From the NCBI GenBank assembly GCA_940671915.1, contig CALNVZ010003426.1:24961297-25025296 (forward strand): a stretch of DNA of 64,000 nucleotides. The letters are read 5' to 3'. The notes beneath the pieces are model-generated. The model was given only the letters and a program-made list of their open reading frames with translations. It was not told the origin of the DNA and made no database searches. The position numbers and the translations under genes were made by a program. Below are positions 22,054 to 33,637 of the stretch, piece after piece; within the stretch, counting starts at the first letter, position 1, and each line of letters opens with the position of its first letter. The stretch comes from Paracentrotus lividus (Eukaryota; Echinodermata; Echinoidea; Camarodonta; Echinidae).

Positions 22054-22559
22054 ATAATACATTTTGTGTAGAACTAGAGCAAAGGAGAAGGCAGCAAGTT
22101 CGGAAATGCAGAGGAAATTTTCTTCAAAGCCCATTTTTGTCAAAACCATGTGCATGTCCCCGGGAAAATAGGATATTACACTACCTAGGCCTTTATACAT
22201 GATAAGGCATGCTAATACATGCTATAGAAATGGCGACTCTCGAGGACAAAAATGGGGCGAACTCACTCCGCTCTCCCCTACAGGTTTCTTTAACCTTTGG
22301 CAAATGAATGAGCTACTGTAAAAATACAAAGGCAAATAAAAACGCAACGCCCACACCCGGAAAAGAAAGATTCTTTTAGCTTCTTTTGCACCGTTGCTAA
22401 AGAGGATGCCTGCCAAAATCAGCAGTCTTCCAGCAAATGAAAAATCGATTGCTGCAATAAGGGAAAGGCTATAATTTGATAATAAAGTTTAATAAAGTTG
22501 CATTAAACCGTCTTTACAAAACAGCTGTAAGGCTAAAGTTTCCTTGGCATCGGTATGGC
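22054..22559. other. Intergenic, no gene recognised
   Basis: Unique sequence before duplication copy 2. Short open frames without domain signatures. Confidence 0.35.
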
Positions 22560-22802
22560 CCAGGAACATTAAGTTTCATGATTTTATTTACTGATAATCC
22601 CCACCTCCCCGAAGTTATTTTTTGGCCTTTATTCTTTTGGCTTCAGCTTTATCTCAGAAATGACTCGATCTGGTCATCTAGTGCTGTCTGGAATGTAAAA
22701 GTCTTCTCTTTAAGAGTCTACAAAAATGGTCTACAATACTCTTTTTATGTATGAAATGTAAAAGCATATTAAAAATGAAATTAAAATAGACTTTGTTGGC
22801 AG

Positions 22803-22869
22803 GTGAGGGTATATGAATGACGATAATCATTTTTTTTTTGTTCTTGAAAAATATTGTTCTTTTCTGCAG
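22803..22869 (+). other. Candidate 5'-UTR intron of TRIM copy 2
   Basis: Same CAG|GTGAGG donor and TTCTTTTCTGCAG acceptor as copy 1, 67 bp long, ending 22 bases before the start codon. Conservation of both sites supports the call, but the intron is short and unproven. Confidence 0.4.
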
Positions 22870-22891
22870 GCGGACTGGATAATCATAAGCC

Positions 22892-24613
22892 ATGGCAACC
22901 TGCAAAGAAGATCATCTGGTATGTCCCGTCTGTATCGACATCATAGATCACGCCACATTGCTGGGTTGCGGTCATACCTTCTGCAGGGGTTGTCTACAGG
23001 AACTCTACGATATGCACGGACGTCATCTACGATGCCCAGTCTGCAGAGACAAGACCAAAGTAGACGATCAGAAGGGTATTGACGGACTCGCTCCCAATGT
23101 GATCATAAACGGGATGGTTGATGACCATAGGATGTATCTTAAGACGGCAAGAGTATGCCCGTCCCACAAGCAGCACGAGAAAGAACTGTTCTGCCAGGAT
23201 TGCAGCGTCCACATCTGTGTGAGATGCGTAGTCACAGGACATCTGAACCACCGCATGAAAACCAAAGAGGACTTTCAGAGTGAGATTCAAGAAAAGGTCG
23301 ATTGTCTCATGCAGCGTGGCCAGGCTATGAAATCAGATATGGAGACGATAATCACGACTGCAGAAGCACCCAAACCAGAAGTGGCCGGAGCGGTAGAAGG
23401 TCTGGAGCAACGCATCAAACAGGCATTTGCAAGAAAATCAGATCTTTTGAAGAAGCATGAAGCATCCTTACTGAATGAGATTCATTCATTAAAGAGAAGC
23501 TATGATGACTTTATCGATGATCAGACGGTACCGTATAAGCAGATTATAGAGGATATCAACAGGGCTCTGGCTGTGATCACAGCAGATGATCCGAGTAGTT
23601 TAGAAGCTGATAGCCTCGCTAGTCACACCATGGAGTGCAGCAACCTGGATGAATTCCTCGAGGAATACCCAGATGAAATAGATACGGAGTCAACAGAAAC
23701 TGCAAAGGAGACCGTGCTGAATACAGTATTTCACCCAGTCGAAGACACTAAGCTTAGCCTCGGTATGGTGAAGATGAAGAAGAAGATGAAGATTGTGAGG
23801 GAATTTGTGCTGCCATATCCCATGGAAGGACTGGTGGCAAAGTCGGAGGAAGTGGTGGAGGTTGGATATGGTGCCTGGAGAGATGGATCAGATGTGTACG
23901 GTGTTGGAGAGGACTTAGAGTACCATTTCTACTACCACGACGAAGAAAATGTCAGGCACACCGACATCGGAGAAGTTTGGGACATCGCAAATCTATCAGG
24001 CGGACATTCAGCTTTATCAAACGGAACACGCGAAGTTAAGGTATACAACAATTTAGATGAACCAACATATTTAGAATACAGATGCACCAGTGTTGCCTAT
24101 GCGTGCCAGATATGCAGTGACAAAGATGATTGTGTCTACGTGGCCAATGGAAACCCAGATATTGCTGCATTTGAGGTGGGACATACGGTGAATACCCAAC
24201 GCATAATCCGCACAGGAGACATTCGTCCAAGACAGGTTGCTGTTACAAGCACAGGTATCATCATCACATCTACCTGTGAGATTACTCCGAGTACAGTCAC
24301 CGTCTTTGCCAAGGACGGCAGCATAGGATCTTCCATAATGGCAGCTGACGAAGGCGAAAGCCTTTACGCCACTGTTGATTCCAAAGACAGGGTCCTTGTG
24401 GCGCGAGTGAAGCAGGGGTCTAACGCCCTCAAGATGGCTGCTTACACTCTACAAGATACCACACTTACTGAGATGATCAACTGTGGTGAAATTCAGCTTT
24501 CTTTGGAGGTATACACCACTCTGGGAACGTGCTGCCACCTAGTTAGTCTAACTGAAGAATTGTTGGCATTTGGACATCATGACACTTTGTCATTCATCAA
24601 ATTCCCTTTCTAG
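22892..24613 (+). CDS. TRIM-type RING/B-box E3 ubiquitin ligase, copy 2 (573 aa)
   Basis: A complete single-exon frame, same start context and domain order as the 8863 gene. RING: C11, C14, C26, H28, C31, C34, C48, C51. B-box 2: C89, H92, C101, C104, C109, C112, H117, H120. A coiled-coil-like part (about 125-270) and a propeller-like C-terminal part without SPRY follow. Six residues longer than copy 1, all from one loop at about residues 335-355, where this copy reads GEDLEYHFYYHDEENVRH and copy 1 has a shorter unrelated string. Outside that loop I count about 45 differences, roughly two thirds in the C-terminal half. The conserved catalytic half with a faster-changing C-terminal half fits an E3 ligase whose target recognition is diverging. 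Function beyond ubiquitin ligase activity is inference. Confidence 0.9.
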   Translation: MATCKEDHLVCPVCIDIIDHATLLGCGHTFCRGCLQELYDMHGRHLRCPVCRDKTKVDDQKGIDGLAPNVIINGMVDDHRMYLKTARVCPSHKQHEKELFCQDCSVHICVRCVVTGHLNHRMKTKEDFQSEIQEKVDCLMQRGQAMKSDMETIITTAEAPKPEVAGAVEGLEQRIKQAFARKSDLLKKHEASLLNEIHSLKRSYDDFIDDQTVPYKQIIEDINRALAVITADDPSSLEADSLASHTMECSNLDEFLEEYPDEIDTESTETAKETVLNTVFHPVEDTKLSLGMVKMKKKMKIVREFVLPYPMEGLVAKSEEVVEVGYGAWRDGSDVYGVGEDLEYHFYYHDEENVRHTDIGEVWDIANLSGGHSALSNGTREVKVYNNLDEPTYLEYRCTSVAYACQICSDKDDCVYVANGNPDIAAFEVGHTVNTQRIIRTGDIRPRQVAVTSTGIIITSTCEITPSTVTVFAKDGSIGSSIMAADEGESLYATVDSKDRVLVARVKQGSNALKMAAYTLQDTTLTEMINCGEIQLSLEVYTTLGTCCHLVSLTEELLAFGHHDTLSFIKFPF

Positions 24614-26113
24614 ATTTTGAGGTAATCGAGGTGCGAAACGAAGGTGAAGTCACAACTATGAAAAACACTTCCTCGAATACTTCCGCGAAGTACTTTCAGC
24701 AATGCACCACTCCAACTAGTAAATAAATTCCTGATAGCCAGAAAACTCCAGTCGTAACTACGAAAACAACATCAGACGAACACTCCGAAAGCCGAACTAG
24801 CTGATATACGATCTTTGGTAGATGTTAAGATGTTAGTTTCAGGATTGGAATGTCAATTCGACTGAAGGTCAATGGAGGCCCAAGCCATTGACGAGGCAAA
24901 GATCGTCAAGGGTGATATGTGTGGGTATGTGTATTTTCTGTGACGGGATGTGAAAAGGGTGGGAAGAGGGTTGTACATTTAGAAAAAAATCGTAACTCGT
25001 GCAAAGCCCATTTCCGCCTCAATTTCGTAACTATGAATGTGGGTCTTTGAAGACCTGTCTCCTTGGAAATAATAAGTTTGACTTGCAGGTTAAACAAATT
25101 TTGTACCAGGGTCTCCATGGTATTGTCCATGCCTTGGCCTTTTTTAAAAAAGAGTTTGGTGCCCTAAGAACCGGCCCGCCTTTCCAACATCCGGGAACCA
25201 TCACTAGCTCTGAATGGTTAGTCTTAGGAATAGTCTCACCGATTACTCCTGGAGTTATCGGTGAGTTTGTATTTCACGTGGTGGTGCATATTTTAAGGAA
25301 TACACTATTCTTAGAAGATGATTAATTTTGAATTGATCTTGACAAAAATACATTGTACAATTTTGCTCAGTGTTTAACAAGAACGAATAATAATTGTGTA
25401 AAGAGAAAATTTAGAATTAATTGGCATCTAATAATAAAAATTATGTTTTATGTCGGCAAACAGGAATGTTTGTAAGAGAATACTTCATGCTAGGCCAATT
25501 ATTATTTTGGTAGGCCTATATGTTATTTGTGATATTGTATGAATAGTAGTAAATACTAGCGTATAAGATTGTAATCATGCAAGGGGATATTATTAGACTA
25601 TATCATGTGCATACTACTATACGTGATTTGAATGTTTCCTCCAGATTAAGGAAAGCATTATTAGTAGCAATTTAGTTCAAGATCAAGAGGCTGCTATTAA
25701 AATGTTATACGAAGTTCAAAGATAACAATAACAGTGCAATTTCATTTCATTATCTTCTTTTCGGGTCACTACATTATATTATATTTGACCAGTCCAGTGT
25801 ATAGAAATAACAAAGAATGCCAGGTTTGCTCCACAATGTACGGTTACATTAATGATGTATGTTATCGATATACATCACGATGGAGGTATAATCAGAAGGG
25901 TACTATACAGAGTGAGTCAATAAAAATGTCCCATCATTTAGAAGTTGTCTTGTTAAAAGCATGAAGATTTAATCATTGGTTTCATGACATATCTTTGTAG
26001 ACTCTTTCTCCTAGCACATGTTGGTACCCTTTTCATTTAAATCTTTGCACGCATGACTGAATAACAGACAATCTGCAGAAGACGGTAAAATCTCACCTGC
26101 GCCAAGTGGCTGG
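24614..26113 (+). other. 3' flank of TRIM copy 2 with polyadenylation signal
   Basis: AATAAA at 24722-24727 matches the signal of copy 1. The rest is non-coding sequence alignable with 10680-12530. No further gene is recognised. Confidence 0.5.
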
Positions 26114-26790
26114 GTGAAGTTTAAACAAATTGAGAATTTATTACTTTATATGTGTACGCATAAAGACACACACTCACACCCTCATTTACACATACATAAA
26201 CCATATACACACCCACACTCTCACCACATACATCCACATGCACCCTCCACACACACATACACACGCACATACCCTATCTCTTCCACATTAGCACAACACA
26301 CACACACACACACGCACCCACACCCTCAACAAACACACCCACACACACCTTCACACTCACGAAACAGTTGTTAGGGAATAATTACGTCCAAAACATTCAA
26401 TGATGGTCTTGGTAAACAAAACATCAAAGGGGAAATGTTATTGTGAATTGTTTAGGCCTACAATGTGTGTGGGTACGTGTGTGACGATGTGGGTGTGTGG
26501 GAGGGAGGATATGTATATGGTGTGTGTGTATGTGTGTGTCTGGTGAGAGAGGGTGTGTGTAAGTGTTTTGTCAACATTTGTTTTTAATATTCATCCATCT
26601 ATTTGGCGCAGGTGAGATTTTAACGTCTTCTGAATAATGTCTGTTACTCAGTCATGCGTGCAAAGATCGAAATTTAAAAGGTGCCAACAAAATGCTGAGA
26701 GGATGATTCCACCAATACATATCATGAAACCCACTATTAAATATTCATTCTTCAAACAAGACAACTTCAAAATGATGGATTTTTTTTTTT
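26114..26790. repeat. CA/GT-rich low-complexity end of duplication copy 2
   Basis: Interrupted CA repeat at about 26165-26360 and GT repeat at about 26464-26560, matching the copy 1 end region. A TA dinucleotide run follows at about 26798-26818. Confidence 0.8.
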
Positions 26791-28339
26791 ACTCACTCTA
26801 TATATATATATATATATACAGTATATAACTTGAAATGTAAATAGTTTCATATGTAAAGCTGATGATCATGATAGGAATATTTTATTGCAGCATTACTCTT
26901 TCCAAATCATGAAATTAGTAATTTACAAAAATTGGATACTAAGCATAACGAGTTTTTTGTTTTTGTTTTGTTTATTATTATCATTTCACTTTTGTACGGG
27001 AGGAGGGGGAGGTTTTACTGAGTCTGTGAGTTGAGGGGTTTTCCGTGGAGGCGGTCGGTACTCAGACAGTATGATGCACACTTGTCAATAATTAATGTTA
27101 CACAATGCATGCCCATTCTTTTCTTTTGTTTTCGTAGTCATGTTACATTGTTATATGTATTGTATTAGGTCATAAATATATCATTGAAAACAACATTTCT
27201 CTGTATCATGTGCAATTAATTAGCTGTAGATATTTTCGAAAAATCTCACATTGAAATTTAATTTAGATACCCAAGCTGGTGTTACGGCTCAGTCGTTTGA
27301 TGAGTGAAGGATTTTGTAGCTCACAGAGGAAAGCGTTTCTTACATGTAATTTAGCTTCACATTTTCTGTTTTTTAACGTTCTAAAAAACAACAGATTTTA
27401 AAGGGATTGTAGCCTATGTGTGACTTTAAATATATCAATAATTGTTTGTAAAAAATGATTCTCAGTGGAGGAAAGGGAAATGGGGAGTATGACAAACAAC
27501 ACTTTTTTTTCTAATACAATTGATAGGAATGCTATAAAGAACATTCACACCAAATATTAGCATTCTATGAGCTATATTTAGTGAATTAGAGCAAAAAGTA
27601 TGATTTCATGCATAAATTAGCATAATGAAAAACCGGTATCCAAATTAATTTTTTATTTATTTTATTGTTTTTCGAATTTCTTATGTATTTCTTTGTTTTT
27701 TAAACCTTTTTATTTTTATTGTTTTTTTCGATGGAAATTGTCGGCAACATTATTTCGGTCATAAATATCAGCAAATCAAATGATTTTTGTAGATAAAAGC
27801 AAAATTAATCACTCATTTATGAATTATAGCTGAACACACAATTTGCATTGACTTTGTACATGAAATCACATTTTGGAGCAATTTGGGGTCTGACGCACGG
27901 TTACAAAACTATGCGTAACTCGCAAACTGGGTACCCGGACGTCGTAAATTTGGACTTAAAAGATGCGCAAGACTTCAAAGAATAAAGTCATAAAAAATCG
28001 CGGCCACACCTTCTCGCGTTTAAAACTTATCGCGAAACTGAATGTCCAGGGGGGGGGGGTGGCTTTTAGGCCCCCAGTCCAATTAGGGTTAAACAAATGA
28101 AAATGAAATTCGAGGGAGATTATGGTGTTTCGCCAATAGGTTCACAGTCTCACTTCACGGAGACGACTCTGTGACTTGATCGGACTCCCACGACGTATAC
28201 TTTTTTCCGTCACGAAGATGTCTCCGATTTTTTTGTTCCGTCACACATTCAGAATGAAAGATTCATAGTCAAGCATGTTCGATTTTACCACGGCTCATGA
28301 GATGTTGCGGAGAATCATAACAAGTCGTGGAGACGTCTT
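26791..28339. other. Intergenic, no gene recognised
   Basis: AT-rich sequence with T-rich stretches (27640-27730) and a short G run near 28050-28060. No coding signal on either strand. Confidence 0.45.
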
Positions 28340-28481
28340 CAGGGGGCATTTCATCAAAAGACTTGTCGGACATTTTATCCGACAAAGTTGCTCTTAGCCA
28401 ATCAGATGCAAGCATTCCAATAGCTTATAACAGTTTGTCGGATATAACGTCCGACAAGTCCTTTCATGAAACGACCCCCTG
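28340..28481. mobile_element. 142-bp MITE with CAGGGGGC ends
   Basis: CAGGGGGCATTTCATCAAAA at the left end and its inverse ending ACGACCCCCTG at the right end, with inner pairs ACTTGTCGGACATTTTATCC and TATAACGTCCGACAAGTC. It is non-coding. The CAGGGG terminus resembles hAT-type ends, but no matching 8-bp target duplication is found. Confidence 0.75.
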
Positions 28482-28721
28482 ATACCTTCCGTCTCAAAGT
28501 AGTCCCAAATCCGTCTCCTGGACAAACAACAAAAACAACAAACAAAACAAATGGTAAAGTTGTCCTATATGCCACGTGAAATGAAATATTTTTATGAATA
28601 TGTATTTCTCATGTATGTTTGTATCTTTATAAATATGTACCAGCGCCATGAGCGTCACACCTGACGGACTTGAGCGCTTTACAAGAAGCCACCATTATTT
28701 AAATGTTACTCTGAAGATATA

Positions 28722-29033
28722 GTAGGGCGTCCTATGATCATAATATCGGTCTCATTTGCAAGTCGTGTTAATGTTTGGCAACCTCTATAAATATGTTCTA
28801 CTTGATCACAAGAATCAGAAAATATAATTATGTTGCCAATTTTTCAATTGACCTTTTGTGACCCATAATGAAGGTCAAGCCTGACGTTTGACCTTCATTT
28901 TGGGTCACAAAAGGTAAATTAAAAAATTGGCAGTATATATTTTCTGATTCGTGTGATCAAGTAGAACATATTTACAGAGGTTGCCAAACATGATTAACAT
29001 GACTTTCAAACGAAACTACATAGGATGCCCTAT
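28722..29033. mobile_element. Full-length fold-back (palindromic) element, about 310 bp
   Basis: The left arm starts GTAGGGCGTCCTATGATCA and the right arm ends ACATAGGATGCCCTA. Matching inner blocks include TGTTTGGCAACCTCT/GAGGTTGCCAAACA, CTACTTGATCAC/GTGATCAAGTAG and TGACCTTTTGTGACCC/GGGTCACAAAAGGT, around a loop near 28880-28890. TA at each outer edge is compatible with a TA target. It is non-coding. Confidence 0.8.
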
Positions 29034-29133
29034 AATACGCTTTGATTTCAGAGTGAATACGCTGTTTTGCTGCAAAATGTTCATGTTATAAAGTTGACAA
29101 TTCTATTACATAATATCTCGTACAAGTCTTCAG

Positions 29134-29260
29134 AGGGTTAGCATATTCCAGGTGCTAAGGCAGTGCTTCACACAAAAGAATTCAAAGCAATTAAAATTCA
29201 AATGAGGTAGGTCACCACACAGCTATAAAAGAGCGGGGTTCTGAATCGGTATTCATCTTT
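29134..29260 (+). repeat. DIRS left inverted terminal repeat with TATA box
   Basis: 127 bp, inverted at 34492-34618 with almost no differences. It contains TATAAAAG at 29224-29231, a likely core promoter for the element's transcript. Confidence 0.9.
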
Positions 29261-29289
29261 CCTTCGTGTGACGGCAGTGCACGTTTAAG

Positions 29290-29432
29290 ATGTCTCAAGA
29301 AGAATGATACTACACAACATCAGGATTTGGAGGCTAAGCTGGCCGCCCAGGCCGAAGATATTCGGCGTCTATCCGATTCGGTTTCCCGCTTAGCCTCAGC
29401 AACATCGAGTACCGAGCCACGTCGTGCGTTGC
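29290..29432 (+). pseudogene. DIRS gag-like remnant
   Basis: The ATG at 29290 is followed by a stop after five codons, but the adjacent frame stays open and reads a charged, coiled-coil-like segment (LEAKLAAQAEDIRRLSDSVS). Decayed gag-like sequence in mixed frames continues to about 30240. The assignment rests on position and composition. Confidence 0.6.
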
Positions 29433-30289
29433 AGCACATGTGATAGGCTTCTCCAGCGTTGTAGCTGGGGCCCAGACTGCAGGAGATGAAGACGACCTCA
29501 CAGCTTTTTCGCTGTTACCCCGTCTGTAGGGGTTGTGCCCTCTGAGTGGGCAACGACAAGGGAAATAATTATGACCCGTTAATCTCTCTTATTTCTTTCC
29601 CCGTTGAAGGGAGTGATCGACCCGCTTGATGATTTCGAATCAAGCGGGAATTATGATGAAGCAAGTTTTACTTCCCCGCCTCAAAATTAGTCTCTCTCTC
29701 TACTATCCCAGACAGATACGAGCCCCTTCAAAATGCTTGTTTTGCCACTGTTCCACGGGTTGAACGTGAGATTAGGCAGTCATTCCCTCAGAGCATGATC
29801 CATGCTCAGAGCTAGGGCTCTGGATTTGCAAAATAAGAAACTACAATTGCATGTAGTTCAATACTTGTTGCCCTATGCATGGGTAATTAGGAACCTGCTG
29901 AAAATGTGAAGGGTATTTGGATTATCTGAAACTGTTTGTTCGGAAACAAGCTGTCTACGACACTGAAATCTGTGTCGTAGGAATATACGTGGGACAGAAT
30001 GTTGCCGTTCCTAGACGCGGCCCTATGGCCAGTGGCTCCTTGAATTATTTCCGCGATTCGCGGTCGGTCGTCACGACGTGATTTCCATAGGAAATCCCAA
30101 CCTCCAGCGACACTATTGCGACCTTCACAATCTGGTAACCTTGGTTACCAACAAAACTTCAGCGATCATAAGAAAATGATCCTTTGCAAGTGCTCCCGCA
30201 ATTCAGCTAGGGGCAATACAAATTAAAAAAAAAAATAAATAAATAAAATGATCTTGCTTGCTCAAGCAGGAAGATCGACTTTGTTCTTC

Positions 30290-32060
30290 ATTAATAAATT
30301 GTCTCGCATCTCATCTGATTCTTTGATTTTGGATTCGGTTTCAGGCTACAAAATTGTTTTTTATGCAGACACCAGTTCAATATTCCATCAAATTTTCCCC
30401 TTTATATTGGAGGAAAGGGAGGCGATTGGAGAGGAAATTTCTACACTTTTAATTTTAATGCCTACTTTTAGAAAAGGAGGCAATAAAAGAAATTTCTCAA
30501 AAACAATGCACATAGGTTTTTTGCCATTGTTCGTAAGAAGACGAGGGATCTTAGACCGATTATCAATCCTAAGAGCCTCAACTCGTTTGTGATATATATG
30601 AAAAGATGGAGATTATTTATTTACTAAATAACTGGATTCATACAATGGCTTTCTATAGTCTATTGATCTATATATTGGATTTTTTGCCCGTTCCCGCCAA
30701 GAAAGCGAGGAACATAATTACGAAATACGTGTTAGATTTATTGAAAGATTCAGGATTAATTGTCAATACATAGAAATCTTGTTTGAAGCCAGTAGTCAGC
30801 TGTATTATTTAGAATGTGAAATTGACACTATAGAGACATGACGATTTCTCTTCCACAGTTTTGCGCATACGCTCTAAACTTGCTAAAGGTGATTCTCTTT
30901 TAAAATCAAGAGTGCGAGAATGTGCAAGCTTCATAGGTTCAATTGTTTCCTCCTTTTTTCCTTCCCCATAAGGAAATTGCATTCCAGATCTCTTGAAAAT
31001 GCAAAGACAATAGGCCTTCAAAATTCCGCTGGGTATTTCGATTCGCTTATTTCTTTTAGTTTAGGCCTATACATTATTAGGTCCCCATGGTAGAAGAGAG
31101 CAATTTTGTAAATTGCACTGAAATGGGCTATCTGCCATTATGCATTTTCCATGAGTGTATATTTGTAACTTGTTGCTATGGAAATAAAAATAAACAACAA
31201 ACAAAGTTAACAAACAAACATAAAGATGAAATAAATTGGTGGATTTGCCAACAGCCTCATTTTCAACCCATATTCTTGACACACCAATATGTACATAACA
31301 ATATCCAAGAAGGCTAGCCTCTCGGGATGGGGGACTGTATGTCATTTTGACGATTCCTTTTTTTCTCAGAGCCTTTTGCCGCCTGAACTTCAACATCTAC
31401 ATATTTATCAATGCTCTCGATTTGTTTGCAATTATAGAAAGAACATAGCTTACCCTTTGTAGCCAATACTGGGACATTCATATTTGTATTTGTTCTGACA
31501 ATGGCACCTCTCGATCAATAAGATGAGTGGTAGCGTTCCTGTCTTACATGAAATAACAATACTACGGATTTGGTCTGAGTGTAAGATAAGTTTTAGATAT
31601 CACCCTTCCATGTTGCAGGCACAAACAACAAAGTTGCCAATGCTTGTCAAGAAGGGATATGAATAAAGAATTACGTACATTTCCACATATTTTTCTCTTA
31701 TTGTTTATGTCAATTTCTACCCTGACATTGATTTGTTTGCTTAAAAAGATAATAATCAAGTTCTGAAATACGCTTCTTGGAAGGCGTGAACCCTGCCCAA
31801 GCTGCTTTCAAACGCATGGCAAAGCTTCTCCCCGGACCTCCGGGGGACTTCTCCGTTCGGGGAAGTTTGATACATGAGCATTTATTGTAGTCGATGCTTT
31901 TTTTTTCTGTTTCATGGGAATTCTATTCTCCTTATAATTTCCCACCCTTTGGCCTTTGACTTATTTTTAGGATTCTTCACAAGTAAGGAGCAGACCTAAC
32001 CCGCCTGACATTTCTTTAGTGCCTTTATGGAAGGCGCAGCCGTTGTTCTCGACCCGACCT
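30290..32060 (+). pseudogene. DIRS reverse transcriptase/RNase H remnant
   Basis: Family landmarks occur in order across several frames: SGYKIVFYAD then EREAIGEEISTLL (30330-30450), the RT start KKTRDLRPIINPKSLNSFV near 30540, SLLKSRVRECASFIGSIVS near 30900, the RNase H start SGWGT near 31325, SDNGTS near 31494-31510, PDIDLFA near 31720-31740, a PPFGL box near 31946, and the PLWKAQP linker near 32020. This order (RT, RNase H, then the linker leading to the recombinase) is that of DIRS elements. Multiple stops and frameshifts. I did not find an intact catalytic YADD-type box. Confidence 0.8.
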
Positions 32061-32073
32061 GCACATGTTAGTG

Positions 32074-32206
32074 CAGTAGCGGACGCAGACCGATGTCATA
32101 CAATGAAAGTAACTGGCCCATGCATAAACATAATAGAACCGCTTTTGTCCTCAGACAATTGGGCCCGAGAAATGCATTCAATTCGGATCTCTTGGATCCA
32201 CATCTG
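32074..32206. mobile_element. Small CAG...CTG element inserted in the DIRS (copy 1)
   Basis: 133 bp beginning CAGTAGCGGACGCAGACCG and ending TTGGATCCACATCTG. TAGTG at 32069-32073 and 32207-32211 is a probable 5-bp target duplication. A close copy lies at 33506-33637. Confidence 0.7.
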
Positions 32207-32804
32207 TAGTGGTCCCATCACTGTTTTTAATACTCTCAGGAAACAGTTTTCGCTCGAACGGCCAACCGATACCAAATCTACATAGTACATCTCGTCGCTT
32301 GGGTAGTCTCGGCCGACGTTGAACTACAGCCAAAGTTTCAGAATCGGATTCAAACCTACTCGCCCAGTCATAGCATGGACCAGGAACAACTAAATGATAC
32401 GAATCGGGCTGGAAGCAATTTCGGAAATTGGTGTAGTGAATGGAAAGCTAATCCTTGCTCACCATCTTGAGTTGATATAGCAAATGACAATTCAACTGGC
32501 AAAGCTTATTCTACCATTTATTCATACCGATCAGCTCTATCTTTCGCCATCTATAAATTGAGGGGCATTTAACGGGTCGAAGCCCCCTTGTTATTCGTTT
32601 CATGAAGGGGATTTTTAATTAGAATCCTCCTTAACCAAAATACTGTAGTACGTTGATGCATCTCTTGTTTTTAAACTACATTAGATCTTTACCACAGAAT
32701 CAAGAGTTAACATTTATTCCAATTAAGCTAGTCAAAAGCTGTTATCTTTGATGACTCTTGTTTCCGCTAAGCGGTCTCAAACTCTTTAGTCTAGATACCT
32801 CTTC

Positions 32805-33210
32805 CCCGGGGGGGTCACTCAAAGAAAAAATTGCTACCCATGCGTGTCCCCGCACCCTGAAAATGGACCCTAAACGTCTCATTGCATGAAGTCAAATTTG
32901 CACCCCTTTTCGACGTCAGACTGGAAAAAACACCCCTAAATGGCGTAAACACCGTGAAATTTTGCCCCCAAAACAGCAATTTTCGCTGAAAACACCCCCT
33001 AAATGGCGTAAACACCGACAAAATTTCACCCTAAAACAGCAATTTTTGCTGAAAACACCCCTATTTTTATGAAAATGGCGACTGAAAAGAAAAAACACCC
33101 CTATTTTAAGGAAAGCGTCGACGCCGTCGAAAGGCTGAAAACAGACCCTTTTCGACGCTTTTTGGGGACACGCATGCGTAGCACATCATATGGTGAGTGA
33201 CCCCCCCGGG
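32805..33210. mobile_element. 406-bp hAT-like element inserted in the DIRS recombinase
   Basis: The ends CCCGGGGGGGTCACTC and GAGTGACCCCCCCGGG are perfect inverses, flanked by an exact 8-bp target duplication ACCTCTTC (32797-32804 and 33211-33218). The inner TIR part (ATGCGTGTCCCC) is also inverted. The interior has two tandem copies of a roughly 62-bp unit containing AATGGCGTAAACACCG. An 8-bp duplication is typical of hAT transposons. It is non-coding. Confidence 0.9.
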
Positions 33211-33505
33211 ACCTCTTCCTGTTCAATCAAGGAAATCATGCCGTGTTCTACTTAACAGAGTTACAAACAACGACCTCGTTTACAAATAGTTTGACGAATC
33301 AAACAATTGAGGTTTCATCATACCCACATAAAAGTAAGATTTGTGTAATTTCGACCCTATTGGAATACTTTAAGCTTCCTGCCCCTTTGAGGGAGGCAAA
33401 CAAGAAGCCAGACTTGTTTTACTTCAGTCAGAAACGGGTGACCACCAAGGTGCATCAGTATTGCGTTTTTCGGATATTGATATATCAAGCCCATAGCTAT
33501 AGTAG

Positions 33506-33637
33506 CAGTAGCGGACGCAGACCGGAGTCACACAATGAACTTACCGGGTCCATGCGTACACATAATAGAGCCGTTTTTGTCCCCAGACAAATAGGCCCCG
33601 AATTACATTCAATTCGATGTTCTTGGATCCGCGCCTG
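33506..33637. mobile_element. Small CAG...CTG element inserted in the DIRS (copy 2)
   Basis: 132 bp, close copy of 32074-32206, from CAGTAGCGGACGCAGACCG to TTGGATCCGCGCCTG, interrupting the recombinase remnant. No clean target duplication is visible. Confidence 0.65.

Larger units (their letters stand above)
22560..26790 (+). repeat. Segmental duplication, copy 2 (TRIM gene plus flanks)
   Basis: Same orientation and order as 8541-13810: upstream flank, TRIM ORF, 3' flank, then CA-rich and GT-rich tracts ending in a TA microsatellite near 26800. It lacks the 530-bp transposon (single TA at 26275-26276), the N-gap duplication and extra segments near 25795-25850 that copy 1 has. Confidence 0.9.

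Noticed and set aside
30809..31396. Minus-strand frames of 70 and 109 codons
   Set aside because: They lie antisense to the DIRS RT/RNase H remnant, whose motifs read on the plus strand.
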